From positions 310,001 to 374,000 of the forward strand of contig NZ_CP059059.1 of assembly GCF_014217855.1 (NCBI RefSeq): DNA of 64,000 bases, given 5' to 3'. A model generated the notes under the pieces. That model was given only the letters and a program-made list of their open reading frames with translations. It was not told the DNA's origin and ran no database searches. Each line of letters begins with the position of its first letter. The stretch's first letter is position 1. Of the stretch, positions 36,281 to 48,573 are shown one piece after another. The stretch is from Synechococcus sp. HK01-R (GTDB lineage Bacteria > Cyanobacteriota > Cyanobacteriia > PCC-6307 > Cyanobiaceae). The position numbers and the translations under genes were made by a program.

Positions 36281-36338
36281 TTCCTGCAACGTTGCAATGG
36301 TTCTCCATTCGCTAAACGTTGATTTTGAGAATTGTTTT

Positions 36339-36456
36339 ACCTGGCATCGAGCTATTTTCTCAGGGGGCTACCCCCCAAATATCGTCGCCGCTGCTGCGTT
36401 TCACAACCGAGTTCGAGATGGATCGGAGTGGGACCACAGCGCCATGGACACCAGGA
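36339..36456 (-). rRNA. rrf: 5S ribosomal RNA
   Basis: The minus strand starts TCCTGGTGTCCATGGCG and ends CTCGATGCCAGG, with terminal halves complementary, and contains the conserved CCATCTCGAACTCGGTTGTG and CAGCAGCGGCGACGATATTT segments. About 118 nt; ends are good to a few bases. It is the last gene of the rRNA operon. Confidence 0.95.
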
Positions 36457-36476
36457 TAGTTCAATCCTCAAGGTAT

Positions 36477-36497
36477 GAACCCTGAGAACTGCATAGG
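36477..36497. repeat. 23S-flanking complementary arm, 3' side
   Basis: Between 23S and 5S, the sequence at 36477-36497 matches the reverse complement of 39651-39671 at 19 of 21 positions. In the rRNA transcript the two would pair and loop out the 23S, as in a processing stalk. Confidence 0.65.
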
Positions 36498-36559
36498 CTC
36501 CCATCACTCTTCAGTGATGACGTCTGAATTGAATAAAACTTGTCTCTCAGGCAAGAACC

Positions 36560-39430
<2,871 letters not shown>

Positions 39431-39863
39431 AATGTATCTCCAACACGCTTGCTGTCGTTGAAACAGATTCTCTCTGATTCATTGCTGAATCAAAGATCTA
39501 ACTCCTCATTGCTCGACACAATTAGAAGAACGTGATGGAGTCTCGGCTCTTGCTCGATAGAATTTGCAATCACTCCTCATCATCACCCTTTCGGATCATC
39601 ATTCAGAGTCATCGCATCATCCATGAGATGCTTTATTCTTTCCAGACTCACCTATGCAGTTGTCAAGGTTCTGCCAGACTTCAAATCAAATCACCAATTG
39701 CTTGATCACCTGATTCGAGCCCAGCATCTTATCAACCATCGATAGATTTCTCTCTATCGCAGGAATGACAGGAAGCTGGGTTCCTCTAGCGGACACATCT
39801 AAATCACACTCCAATCGAGCTCATACTCCAAACTTCTGGAGATGGGAATTAAAGTTCGGTCAG
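39431..39863 (-). other. Spacer between tRNA-Ala and 23S rRNA
   Basis: This transcribed spacer of about 430 bases, AT-rich compared with its surroundings, has no coding frame I trust. On the minus strand it contains a boxA-like antitermination segment GAACCTTGACAACTGCATAG (39671-39652), which also forms one arm of the 23S processing pair. Several short repeats (TCATC-rich, 39570-39620) may fold as helices. Confidence 0.7.
39651..39671. repeat. 23S-flanking complementary arm, 5' side (boxA-like)
   Basis: This is the partner of the arm at 36477-36497. On the minus strand it begins GAACCTTGACAACTGCATAG, resembling the boxA found in cyanobacterial 16S-23S spacers. Confidence 0.65.
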
Positions 39864-39936
39864 TGGAGGTTAGGAGACTCGAACTCCTGACATCCTGCTT
39901 GCAAAGCAGGCGCTCTACCAACTGAGCTAAACCCCC
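39864..39936 (-). tRNA. tRNA-Ala (TGC)
   Basis: The minus strand begins GGGGGTTTAGCTCAGTTGGT and has anticodon arm CCTGC-TTTGCAA-GCAGG with anticodon TGC, the T loop GTTCGAGTC, and a 3' acceptor AACCTCC plus discriminator A. CCA is not encoded. It sits in the 16S-23S spacer as in most cyanobacterial rrn operons with two tRNAs. Confidence 0.97.
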
Positions 39937-39945
39937 AACACCGAA

Positions 39946-40019
<74 letters not shown>

Positions 40020-40203
40020 AGGAGTCTCATCCCTTTTGGGGTGTGACCTAGACAAAGTTTAGGAACTAAAAATCTCCATTAAGCAGCTCACTGTTTCCAG
40101 TTCACTCTTAACTTCAAAGCTGAGGTACCGATCGACCTAAGGTGACAGAATTTCGGCCTAAGAATAAAACTACTCAGGCATCAAAATCATTGTTTGTCTC
40201 CCT
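40020..40203 (-). other. Spacer between 16S rRNA and tRNA-Ile
   Basis: A transcribed spacer of 184 bases with no ORF worth calling. A 9-base segment CACTCTTAA (40103-40111) is complementary to TTAAGAGTG in the leader (41802-41810) and might be part of a 16S processing stem, but a 9-base match is weak. Confidence 0.6.
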
Positions 40204-41688
<1,485 letters not shown>

Positions 41689-42287
41689 TAGATCAATTCC
41701 TTTTGATGACTTACATCACCTCAAATTGATTTGCGTCACCCACAATTCAGTTTTCACTCATTGCAGTTGAGGCCTCCTTTCAGCTGACACAGAAAGGGTT
41801 CTTAAGAGTGCACTTCTAGATTTCTCTATCCATGACTTTCCAGGATCTCAGATCCGGTTGTTGCTCCATCAATTCGCACACCGGCAACAGTCAGGCTCGT
41901 GAAAACCTCACCGTTGCAGCGAATGACTTCATCGCAACGACATTGTTTGACGGGACCTCACACCTTCATCGCTCTTTCATCAAAGCCTTCCACTCACCTC
42001 GCGGCTCGTTTCAAGACCTCGACGCGATGAAAGCGTCAGTTCCTAAACTTTTCGATTGTCCAGGTTCTGCCGTCGCGCTCCCTCTCAGGAGCGGTGGGCT
42101 GTGCGGCCTCTCGCGACCGCTTGTGAAACTTACAACACCGTGGGATCGCTCCCTCTTGGTCTTGTAAGCACCGATCGAACCACACAAAAGCTCTCGCTTC
42201 CCTTGTGCTCCTCCCGGCTGCGCCTTCCGCCCTTCGGCTTCCTGCGCAGTCCAAAAACATAACCCATCAACTCCCCTACTCGCAACC
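41689..42287 (-). promoter_or_regulatory. rRNA operon leader and upstream region
   Basis: About 600 bases separate 16S from the upstream suhB-like gene. Open frames here (for example 41832-42167 on the plus strand) lack protein-like character. A GC-rich inverted repeat with arms CTGCGC (42218-42223) and GCGCAG (42244-42249) lies just after the suhB-like stop and may end that transcript. The rRNA promoter must lie here, but I could not find a convincing -35/-10 pair. Confidence 0.5.
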
Positions 42288-43088
42288 TCAGGGGCGAAGT
42301 AGCGCTGTTCCCCAGGGCATCAGACGCTGCAACTGCTCCTGAGAGGTCGCAGCCAACACCGGGAAATCCGCTTCAGCAAGGTCCATCCCAGGCTGAAGAC
42401 AGGCAGGGTCAGCCGCGAGCCAGTGCAAGGGGCACTGCAATTCGGAGAGAACCAACCAAGCCGCAGCCAGATCCCAGATTTTCGGAGTGGCCTCCAAGGC
42501 CGCCATGGTCTGCCCCATCGCCACGCTGAGCAAATTCAAACTCGCCACCCCAAGGAGCCGGATCTTCCCGGGAAACGACTGATCGGGGCGGCTCTGGAGC
42601 ACGCGGATCGCACGGCTGCATAAAGACACACAGGCACTGTCAGCGGCAAGGCGGGTCTGGGGTGTCAAGGGCTTGCCATTTCGCCAAGCTCCCTTGCCAC
42701 GAATCGCCACAATCCGCTGATGAAGGGATGGAATCTCCAGAAAAGCCTCAACCGGACGGCCATCGATGCAACGGGCCACTGAGATGGCCCAGTAAGGAAT
42801 ACCAGCAGCGAAATTGGTGGTGCCATCGAGGGGATCCACCACCCAATAGGCCTCCGTTTTTGGAAGTTGCTTAGATCCTTCCTCACTCAAGACCCCCTCG
42901 CCTGGGGCCAGGGAAGCCAAGCCGGCAACGATCGCACTGTCACTCCACCGATCACAGGCGGTGATCAGAGTGCCGTCAGGTTTCACATCAGAGACGATGT
43001 GGCCGAAATCACGCCGCTGTCGCTCCGCCACCTGATCCAGCAACTGATGAACGCCGGTCAACTGATGGGACGTCAGCAGTTCAGCCAC
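42288..43088 (-). CDS. Inositol monophosphatase family protein
   Basis: This 266-residue magnesium-dependent phosphatase of the IMPase superfamily has the metal motif 1 in LSEEGS, motif 2 VVDPLDGTTNF, and the downstream IWDLAAAWLVL (motif WDxAA). Members hydrolyse inositol phosphate, fructose 1,6-bisphosphate, histidinol phosphate or PAP. The substrate here is unresolved, and a histidinol-phosphatase role is possible. It lies 9 bp downstream of the TolC gene. Confidence 0.85.
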   Translation of the reverse strand: MAELLTSHQLTGVHQLLDQVAERQRRDFGHIVSDVKPDGTLITACDRWSDSAIVAGLASLAPGEGVLSEEGSKQLPKTEAYWVVDPLDGTTNFAAGIPYWAISVARCIDGRPVEAFLEIPSLHQRIVAIRGKGAWRNGKPLTPQTRLAADSACVSLCSRAIRVLQSRPDQSFPGKIRLLGVASLNLLSVAMGQTMAALEATPKIWDLAAAWLVLSELQCPLHWLAADPACLQPGMDLAEADFPVLAATSQEQLQRLMPWGTALLRP

Positions 43089-43097
43089 AGATCACGA

Positions 43098-44837
43098 TCA
43101 GCCCTTGGAAGCGGACGCCGTGGCCTGGCAAGCCGGACGATTCGGAGAAGGTTCGATCGGCACCACAGAGGCATCGTCCTCAGCCGGCTTGGTGGCTGGG
43201 AGGTTCTGAGGCTGACAGGCCTTCACCGCATCAAGACCGGTGCGACGACGCAGCTGGGCAATGCTCTTGTTGTAGGTATTGATCGCATCGGCATAGCGAA
43301 CCTCGGCCTGGGTGAGATCCCGCTGGGTGTCCACCACTTCCCTTTGGGTGGTCACACCCGCCTGGAAACGCAGGCGAGCCAAACGCAGCGACTCACGGGC
43401 TGACAACACTTCCCGGGAGGTCGCGAAGATGTCCTGATTGGCCGTGCGGAGGTTGTAAAAGCTTTCCTCCACCTGAACACGGATGCGATCACGGGTGGAG
43501 GCGAAGTTGAAGGCACTCTCCTCAGCCCGCTGCTTGTTGCGGCGGTATTCGGCGCGGGCACGTCCGCCGTCAAAGATGTTCCAGGTGGCATTCAGGCCCA
43601 CCGAGTTGTTGGCATTCCAGCCGTAGTCGTCCATATCGACGGGCGAAACCACGTTGGTTTGGCCCTGGAAGCGAGCCGTGCTGAAGGCATTCACCAGACT
43701 GAGCACTGGCTGCACAGCAGCGAGAGCCGCATTGGCATTGCTGTTGTTGATCGAGATATCGAGGATCAGCTGATCAAGTTCCTCGCGGAAGGCAAAGGCG
43801 GCCACGATGCTCTCCTGCAAAGAGGGTTGCCAGACGCCGATCACCTGCGATGGGCTTGCAGCGGTAGGGGTCACGTCCAGGGGGAGATCCAACAATCCAG
43901 CCAGGGATCGGCGGGTCTTGTTCTGGAAGCCGATGCCATTGGTGAGCACCTGCTGATCTCGGGCAAGCTGAGTTTCAGCCTCCAGCACTTCAAGCTTGGT
44001 GGCGACACCAGCCTGAAAGCGGGCGCTGGCGTCTTTCAGGCTCACCAGGGAGGCCCGCACCGACTGCTGACCGATCCGCACCTGCTCATCGGCGCGCTGA
44101 AGGTCGAAGTATGACTCTGCTGTTTCCAGCCGTCGGTCCCGAAGAGCGATCAGGTAAGCATCGCGAGCGCGTTCAAAATTGTCGCGAGCTGCAGCAATCC
44201 TTGGCACTCGCTTGGGGTCGATGAGATTCCACTGGACCTGGACCGCAAAATTGGCCGTCCACTGGCTGCTGGTGGTGTAAGGAGCCGTGGACGGGACTCC
44301 GGTCGAGGAATTGAACGTGGGTGCGAAATCAGGGTTGCGATATTGATCAGCGGCGAGGTACTGCGGCAGACCGTTAGCAGAGAGATTGACCGTGGGATAC
44401 CAGAGGGAAATCTCGGCAAGCAGAGCCGACTTGGCTTGCTCCACCTGACTGGCCGCTGCCTTGAGGCTGGGGTTGTTGACCTCCATCAGCTGCTCGGATT
44501 CCGCAAGGGTGAGCGGACGGAGTTCACGGATCCGCACCTGAGACGGTTTGTCTGGGAGCGCAAGACTTGGAGGCGCCTGCAGGGGGCTCAGCGCTTCAGG
44601 GAGTGTGGTGGCGGCAGGGGGCAGAACGGAAGGATCGGCTTTCGGACGCGGTCCATTGAGTTCGATGGCGGTCGGGAGAGTCTTCTGATCAATCAGCGCT
44701 CCAGAGTTCGCTGCCTCAGAGGCCACAGGGGCCTGAACAGGTGCATCTTGGGCCTGTAGCCCCGTCGGGACAGACGCGGCCAGAGCACCTGCAATGAGAA
44801 GAAAACGAGCAGCGGTCCAGGCCACGACAGATTGCAA
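43098..44837 (-). CDS. TolC-family outer membrane efflux protein
   Basis: This 579-residue protein has a signal peptide (AARFLLIAGALAASVPTGLQA), a proline-rich linker, and two OEP repeats of helical hairpins (LMEVNNPSLKAAASQVEQAK, later TWNIFDGGRARAEYRRNKQR and RFQAGVTTQREVVDTQRDLT). TolC proteins form the trimeric outer-membrane channel of RND pumps and type I exporters. It could serve the RND pump at 5423, though they are not linked. A poorly ordered C-terminal tail follows. Confidence 0.92.
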   Translation of the reverse strand: MQSVVAWTAARFLLIAGALAASVPTGLQAQDAPVQAPVASEAANSGALIDQKTLPTAIELNGPRPKADPSVLPPAATTLPEALSPLQAPPSLALPDKPSQVRIRELRPLTLAESEQLMEVNNPSLKAAASQVEQAKSALLAEISLWYPTVNLSANGLPQYLAADQYRNPDFAPTFNSSTGVPSTAPYTTSSQWTANFAVQVQWNLIDPKRVPRIAAARDNFERARDAYLIALRDRRLETAESYFDLQRADEQVRIGQQSVRASLVSLKDASARFQAGVATKLEVLEAETQLARDQQVLTNGIGFQNKTRRSLAGLLDLPLDVTPTAASPSQVIGVWQPSLQESIVAAFAFREELDQLILDISINNSNANAALAAVQPVLSLVNAFSTARFQGQTNVVSPVDMDDYGWNANNSVGLNATWNIFDGGRARAEYRRNKQRAEESAFNFASTRDRIRVQVEESFYNLRTANQDIFATSREVLSARESLRLARLRFQAGVTTQREVVDTQRDLTQAEVRYADAINTYNKSIAQLRRRTGLDAVKACQPQNLPATKPAEDDASVVPIEPSPNRPACQATASASKG

Positions 44838-44858
44838 TCTGCCGGGAGCTTAGGGGCA

Positions 44859-46292
44859 TTAGGGCTCCTGACCCAGCACTGCGGCCACGATGTCAGCTGC
44901 TCCATGCACGATCCGGATCGTGACCGGCAATCGTGCCTGCACCTCTTCCAGGGTCATGTCATCGAGAAACACCGGCGCCCCCTGTCGGAGCATCACCGAG
45001 GGCAATAAGAGCTGATCACCGAGGTCGACCCCCTCAAGACCCACCAGTAGATCCTCTCCGGTGAGCAAGCCCGTCACCACCTGATCCTGTCCCCAGTAGG
45101 GACTCGGTAGACCGTGGAGAGAGAGCGACACCCCTTCGATGCCATTGAGGCGGTCACGTACGGATCTCAAGGCCTGGTCGACCAAACGACCCACCACCCA
45201 GCTGCTGCGCATCGGCTTTGCACTCCGAGGGGGCAAAGTCTCGGTGGCCTGATCCAAGTCCTCCAAAAAGGCTCGGATGCTTCCGACTCCATTCTCCTGC
45301 TGGGGCAGATCCTCGTAGTTGGCTCGTGGCGGGAGGGCACGGCCTGCGATCAAATACCACTCATCCGAGAGCCAGGCGAACCGACTGCCCAGAGTCTCCT
45401 GAAAATGGCTCTGTAAGGCCTCGACCTGGGTGATGACCTCCTTGGCATGGTCAGGATCGACAGGGACCAGTCCATCGCCGGAAGGCCGAAAGCGAGTCAG
45501 GCCCACGGGCACCACAGCGGCCGAAAGCACGGCAGGCCAAGCACCGCTCGCAAACGCAGCAAGGTCTTCCAATGTGCGCTGCAGCGCTGCTCCGTCATTG
45601 AGGCCTGGGCAGACCACCACCTGGGCGTGAATCTGCAAATCGCGTTCCGCAAACCAGCGCAGCTGATCCAGCAACAATGCGGCGCGCGGATTCTCCAGCA
45701 ACCTGGAGCGCAGGTCTGGATCCGTGGCATGCACGGACACGAACAGGGGAGACAGGCGCTGGGCCTCGATGCGCTGCCAATCCGCCTCGGTGAGGTTCGT
45801 GAGTGTGAGATAGGAGCCGTAAAGAAAGCTCAGCCGGTAGTCATCGTCCTTGAGGTAGAGGCTGCTGCGATGCCCAGGCGGCTGCTGATCGATGAAACAG
45901 AAGGGGCAGTGGTTATTGCACTGACGCAGTCCGTCAAAGAGTGCCTCGGTGAACTGGAGACCAAGACCGTCATCCGCATCCTTTTCAAGGTCCACCTGAT
46001 GAAGCTCGCCCGCTGCATCCATCACCTCGAGATGGAGCTCTTCCTCCACCACCAGATAGCGGTAATCGATCAGATCCCTCGGACGGATGCCGTTGATGCT
46101 GAGCAGTTGGTCTCCTGGTTCAAAACCCAACGCTTCACCGATGGACCCAGGCTCAACGGCGGCCACGACGGCTGGTGCGGGCTGACGCGAGGCCGATTCC
46201 GAATCCAGGGCCGCCAGAGCGACGCCGGCGGATGGTTCATTCCACACCGCGATGGAGGCAGCTGATCTCAGTTTGATCCTGAGCCGGCCCAC
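44859..46292 (-). CDS. Cyanobacterial radical SAM protein with PDZ-like domain and DUF512
   Basis: A 477-residue protein with an N-terminal PDZ-like module (PGSIGEALGFEPGDQLLSING), then a radical SAM core with CX3CX2C in CNNHCPFCFIDQQPPG, and a C-terminal DUF512 region (LLTGEDLLVGLEGVDLGDQ). It matches the cyanobacterial putative FeS oxidoreductase family TIGR03279, whose reaction is unknown. The start is unsure: the ATG at 46292 overlaps the uppP stop by 25 bp, and a GTG at 46247 is possible. It is probably cotranscribed with uppP. Confidence 0.88.
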   Translation of the reverse strand: MGRLRIKLRSAASIAVWNEPSAGVALAALDSESASRQPAPAVVAAVEPGSIGEALGFEPGDQLLSINGIRPRDLIDYRYLVVEEELHLEVMDAAGELHQVDLEKDADDGLGLQFTEALFDGLRQCNNHCPFCFIDQQPPGHRSSLYLKDDDYRLSFLYGSYLTLTNLTEADWQRIEAQRLSPLFVSVHATDPDLRSRLLENPRAALLLDQLRWFAERDLQIHAQVVVCPGLNDGAALQRTLEDLAAFASGAWPAVLSAAVVPVGLTRFRPSGDGLVPVDPDHAKEVITQVEALQSHFQETLGSRFAWLSDEWYLIAGRALPPRANYEDLPQQENGVGSIRAFLEDLDQATETLPPRSAKPMRSSWVVGRLVDQALRSVRDRLNGIEGVSLSLHGLPSPYWGQDQVVTGLLTGEDLLVGLEGVDLGDQLLLPSVMLRQGAPVFLDDMTLEEVQARLPVTIRIVHGAADIVAAVLGQEP

Positions 46293-47128
46293 CAGACCAG
46301 GAGCAGCACCCCGAAGAGCAAGCGATAGATCACGAAGATCCAGGTGCTGTGCCTTTGGAGGAACTTAAGCAGCCAATCAATGGCCAGCCAAGACACCACG
46401 GCGGCCGACACGATGCCCACCAGCAAAGGCAGCACACCCCCGCCGCTCGGCTCGGTGAAGGCACCCTTGAGTTCCACCAGTCCAGCGATCGTGATCGCCG
46501 GAATTCCCAGCAGGAAGGAGAAGCGGGCCGCATCCTGCCGTTGCCAGCCATCGAGAAGAGAGGCTGTCAACGTGCTGCCCGAACGCGAAACGCCGGGAAT
46601 CAACGCCAGCACCTGGGCAAGGCCAACCACCAACCCGTCACGCCCCTCCACCTGAACAAGCTGCTTGATCCGGGGACCAATCCTCTCGGCGAGGGCCAGC
46701 AGCAAGGCCATCACAATCGAGACCACGGCAATGGCAGGCACGCTGCGCAGGGGCGATGACTCATAACCAGGCCAGAACAGCTTGATTGCCAGACCTGCGA
46801 TCAGGATCGGGACCGTTCCCACCGCCATGGCGATACCGAGACGAGCCTCGGGTTCACGCCACTGGCCACGGGAAACAGCGACTGAGATGCCCTTCAGCAC
46901 GCTCTGAAGGTCCTGACGGAAATAAGCAATCACCGCCACGATGCTTCCAAGCTGAATGACGGCTGCCACCGAGACGCCGGGGTCACCCCAACCAGCCAGG
47001 ACGGGAACAACCTTGAGGTGAGCAGTGCTGCTGATTGGCAGAAATTCCGTCAGCCCTTGCACTACACCAAGCACAAAATCCCGCCAGCAGGCTTCGAGCA
47101 ACCCGGGGGCGGTGGCGACGTCGGTCAT
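46268..47128 (-). CDS. uppP: Undecaprenyl-diphosphatase
   Basis: UppP (BacA) dephosphorylates undecaprenyl diphosphate so that the lipid carrier of peptidoglycan synthesis can be reused. The 286-residue membrane protein has the two conserved motifs LTEFLPISSTAHL near the N-terminus and PGVSRSGSTLTASL in the middle, with about eight TM helices. It overlaps the downstream radical SAM gene. Overproduction of this family gives bacitracin resistance in other bacteria. Confidence 0.94.
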   Translation of the reverse strand: MTDVATAPGLLEACWRDFVLGVVQGLTEFLPISSTAHLKVVPVLAGWGDPGVSVAAVIQLGSIVAVIAYFRQDLQSVLKGISVAVSRGQWREPEARLGIAMAVGTVPILIAGLAIKLFWPGYESSPLRSVPAIAVVSIVMALLLALAERIGPRIKQLVQVEGRDGLVVGLAQVLALIPGVSRSGSTLTASLLDGWQRQDAARFSFLLGIPAITIAGLVELKGAFTEPSGGGVLPLLVGIVSAAVVSWLAIDWLLKFLQRHSTWIFVIYRLLFGVLLLVWWAGSGSN

Positions 47129-47242
47129 GAATCGGTTCGAAGCAGCCGCACGCTATGACCACCGACCGACCGACGCCAGCGCAGTGGGCGGGGTCGAATC
47201 TTCTAAGGTTTCGGGACTTTCTTCACAATCAGGAGTCGTCCG

Positions 47243-48001
47243 TTGTCCAGCGGCCTGATCAAAGCGGCTGCCCTGGACCCTCCAAGGCTCAATGGCGCCG
47301 AGCTGCTGCTGCCGATTCCGAAGGCTGGGGAGGAGGTCATCATTTCCCGTGGAGCAGCGGCACTTGTCGTGCTGCCCGTTTTTCTTCAGGCCCCCTGGGT
47401 GCGCCTCCATCCTTTCAGTGCCGGCCTGTTCAGCTTCCTGCTCCTGGGTGTCGGGATCCTGCTGGGAATGAGAGTTGAGCCAGCGAAAGCCCGCTGGGGT
47501 GCTCTGTTGGTTGGCTTCAGTGGAAGCTGGCTCGCGGGAACTCTCTTCTGGGGCTGGCTGCGGGCCCATCCGCTCCTGCATCTCCCCATCGAAGCCCTTG
47601 CCCTTCCCCTTGCGCTCACAGGTCTGCAAGGGCGCTGGCGCCTGGGTTGCAGTTTTTACTTAGCGTCTTTGGTTGGCACAACACTGACTGACTTGGCGAT
47701 GGCGCTCACCGGCGTGATGCGCCTCTGGCCAGCAGTGGTTGAGGCACCGATCGAGGAAGCTCAGCCGCTTCTCAAGCAGGCTGCCCTGACCCTGAGCCGC
47801 CCAAGCTCGCTAGCCATCCTTCTCGCCTTCACGGGCCTGATCCTGCTTATCGCCAGAACCCTCCGCCGCCGTGGACGTCTCTGCCCATCAGGTGATGCCA
47901 GCTGGGGAGTGGCCTCTGCCGTTCTGATCACGACCCTGATGATCGACGGCCTGTTCCTTCTGACCGCCCTGATCCAACCGCGCTTCAGTGGACTGATCTG
48001 A
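47243..48001 (+). CDS. DUF3120 membrane protein
   Basis: This 252-residue polytopic protein has about six hydrophobic segments. The segment LPVFLQAPWVRLHPFSAGLF and the long central DLAMALTGVMRLWPAVVEAP match the cyanobacterial DUF3120 family as I remember it. The TTG start at 47243 is supported by AGGAG seven bases upstream. It is divergent from uppP (114 bp between starts). Function unknown; the family is limited to oxygenic phototrophs. Confidence 0.8.
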   Translation: MSSGLIKAAALDPPRLNGAELLLPIPKAGEEVIISRGAAALVVLPVFLQAPWVRLHPFSAGLFSFLLLGVGILLGMRVEPAKARWGALLVGFSGSWLAGTLFWGWLRAHPLLHLPIEALALPLALTGLQGRWRLGCSFYLASLVGTTLTDLAMALTGVMRLWPAVVEAPIEEAQPLLKQAALTLSRPSSLAILLAFTGLILLIARTLRRRGRLCPSGDASWGVASAVLITTLMIDGLFLLTALIQPRFSGLI

Positions 48002-48067
48002 AACGAACTGCAAAAGCTCACGCCGCAACGGGGGGTTTGTCCGTGACGCACTTGTAAGGTTTGCTCA

Positions 48068-48080
48068 CCGGCGTCGCCGG
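48068..48080. promoter_or_regulatory. GC-rich inverted repeat in the psbU leader
   Basis: CCGGCG-T-CGCCGG, a 13-base inverted repeat with a one-base centre, lies 34-46 bp upstream of the psbU ATG. It could be a protein-binding site or a short RNA hairpin (with inner pairs opened). Confidence 0.35.
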
Positions 48081-48113
48081 CAGTCCCGTTCCGATCCCTG
48101 ACGGAGTGTTCCG

Positions 48114-48491
48114 ATGAAGCGGCTGGTCTCCTGGCTGACTGGTGTGATGCTGATGGCAGGCCTGGTGCTTGGCCTCGTCATGCCCCCAGCCGTGCACGCT
48201 GACGACCTTCGCAACGTCGCTGACGAGAAACTGGCCGAGCGAGGTAACAAGGTCGACCTCAACAATTCTTCTGTGCGCCGGTTCCAGCAATTCCCGGGGA
48301 TGTATCCCACCCTCGCCGGCAAGATCGTGCTCGGCGGTCCTTATGAAAGTGTTGACGATGTGCTCAACCTCGACCTGAGTGATCGTCAGAAGGAACTGTT
48401 CGCCAAATATCGCGACAACTTTGTGGTGACGGCTCCCTCGATCGCCTTGAACGAAGGTTTCGACCGCATCAACGATGGTCAGTACCGCTGA
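48114..48491 (+). CDS. psbU: Photosystem II extrinsic protein PsbU
   Basis: PsbU (12 kDa) binds the lumenal face of photosystem II and stabilises the oxygen-evolving cluster. The 125-residue precursor has a signal peptide cleaved after VHA (residue 29) and the helix-hairpin-helix type fold with DLNNSSVRRFQQFPGMYP and the FAKYRDNFVVTAP region. It stands as a single transcription unit between a GC-rich inverted repeat and a strong terminator. PsbU is present in Synechococcus but absent from most Prochlorococcus, which supports the organism call. Confidence 0.97.
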   Translation: MKRLVSWLTGVMLMAGLVLGLVMPPAVHADDLRNVADEKLAERGNKVDLNNSSVRRFQQFPGMYPTLAGKIVLGGPYESVDDVLNLDLSDRQKELFAKYRDNFVVTAPSIALNEGFDRINDGQYR

Positions 48492-48536
48492 GTGCCGATC
48501 TTGAGACCGGCTTCGGTCAAACTATGTTTCATCCCG

Positions 48537-48564
48537 AACCGCCGGTGACCCCGGCGGTTTTTTT
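48537..48564 (+). terminator. Rho-independent terminator of psbU
   Basis: AACCGCCGG-TGACC-CCGGCGGTT is a perfect 9-bp stem followed by an uninterrupted T-tract. It lies between psbU and nadB, just before the nadB start. Confidence 0.93.
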
Positions 48565-48573
48565 GCTGATGCC

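Noticed and set aside
41832-42167. 111-codon plus-strand frame in the rRNA leader
   Set aside because: Serine/arginine-rich, no domain, opposite to the expected rRNA transcript leader, no ribosome site.
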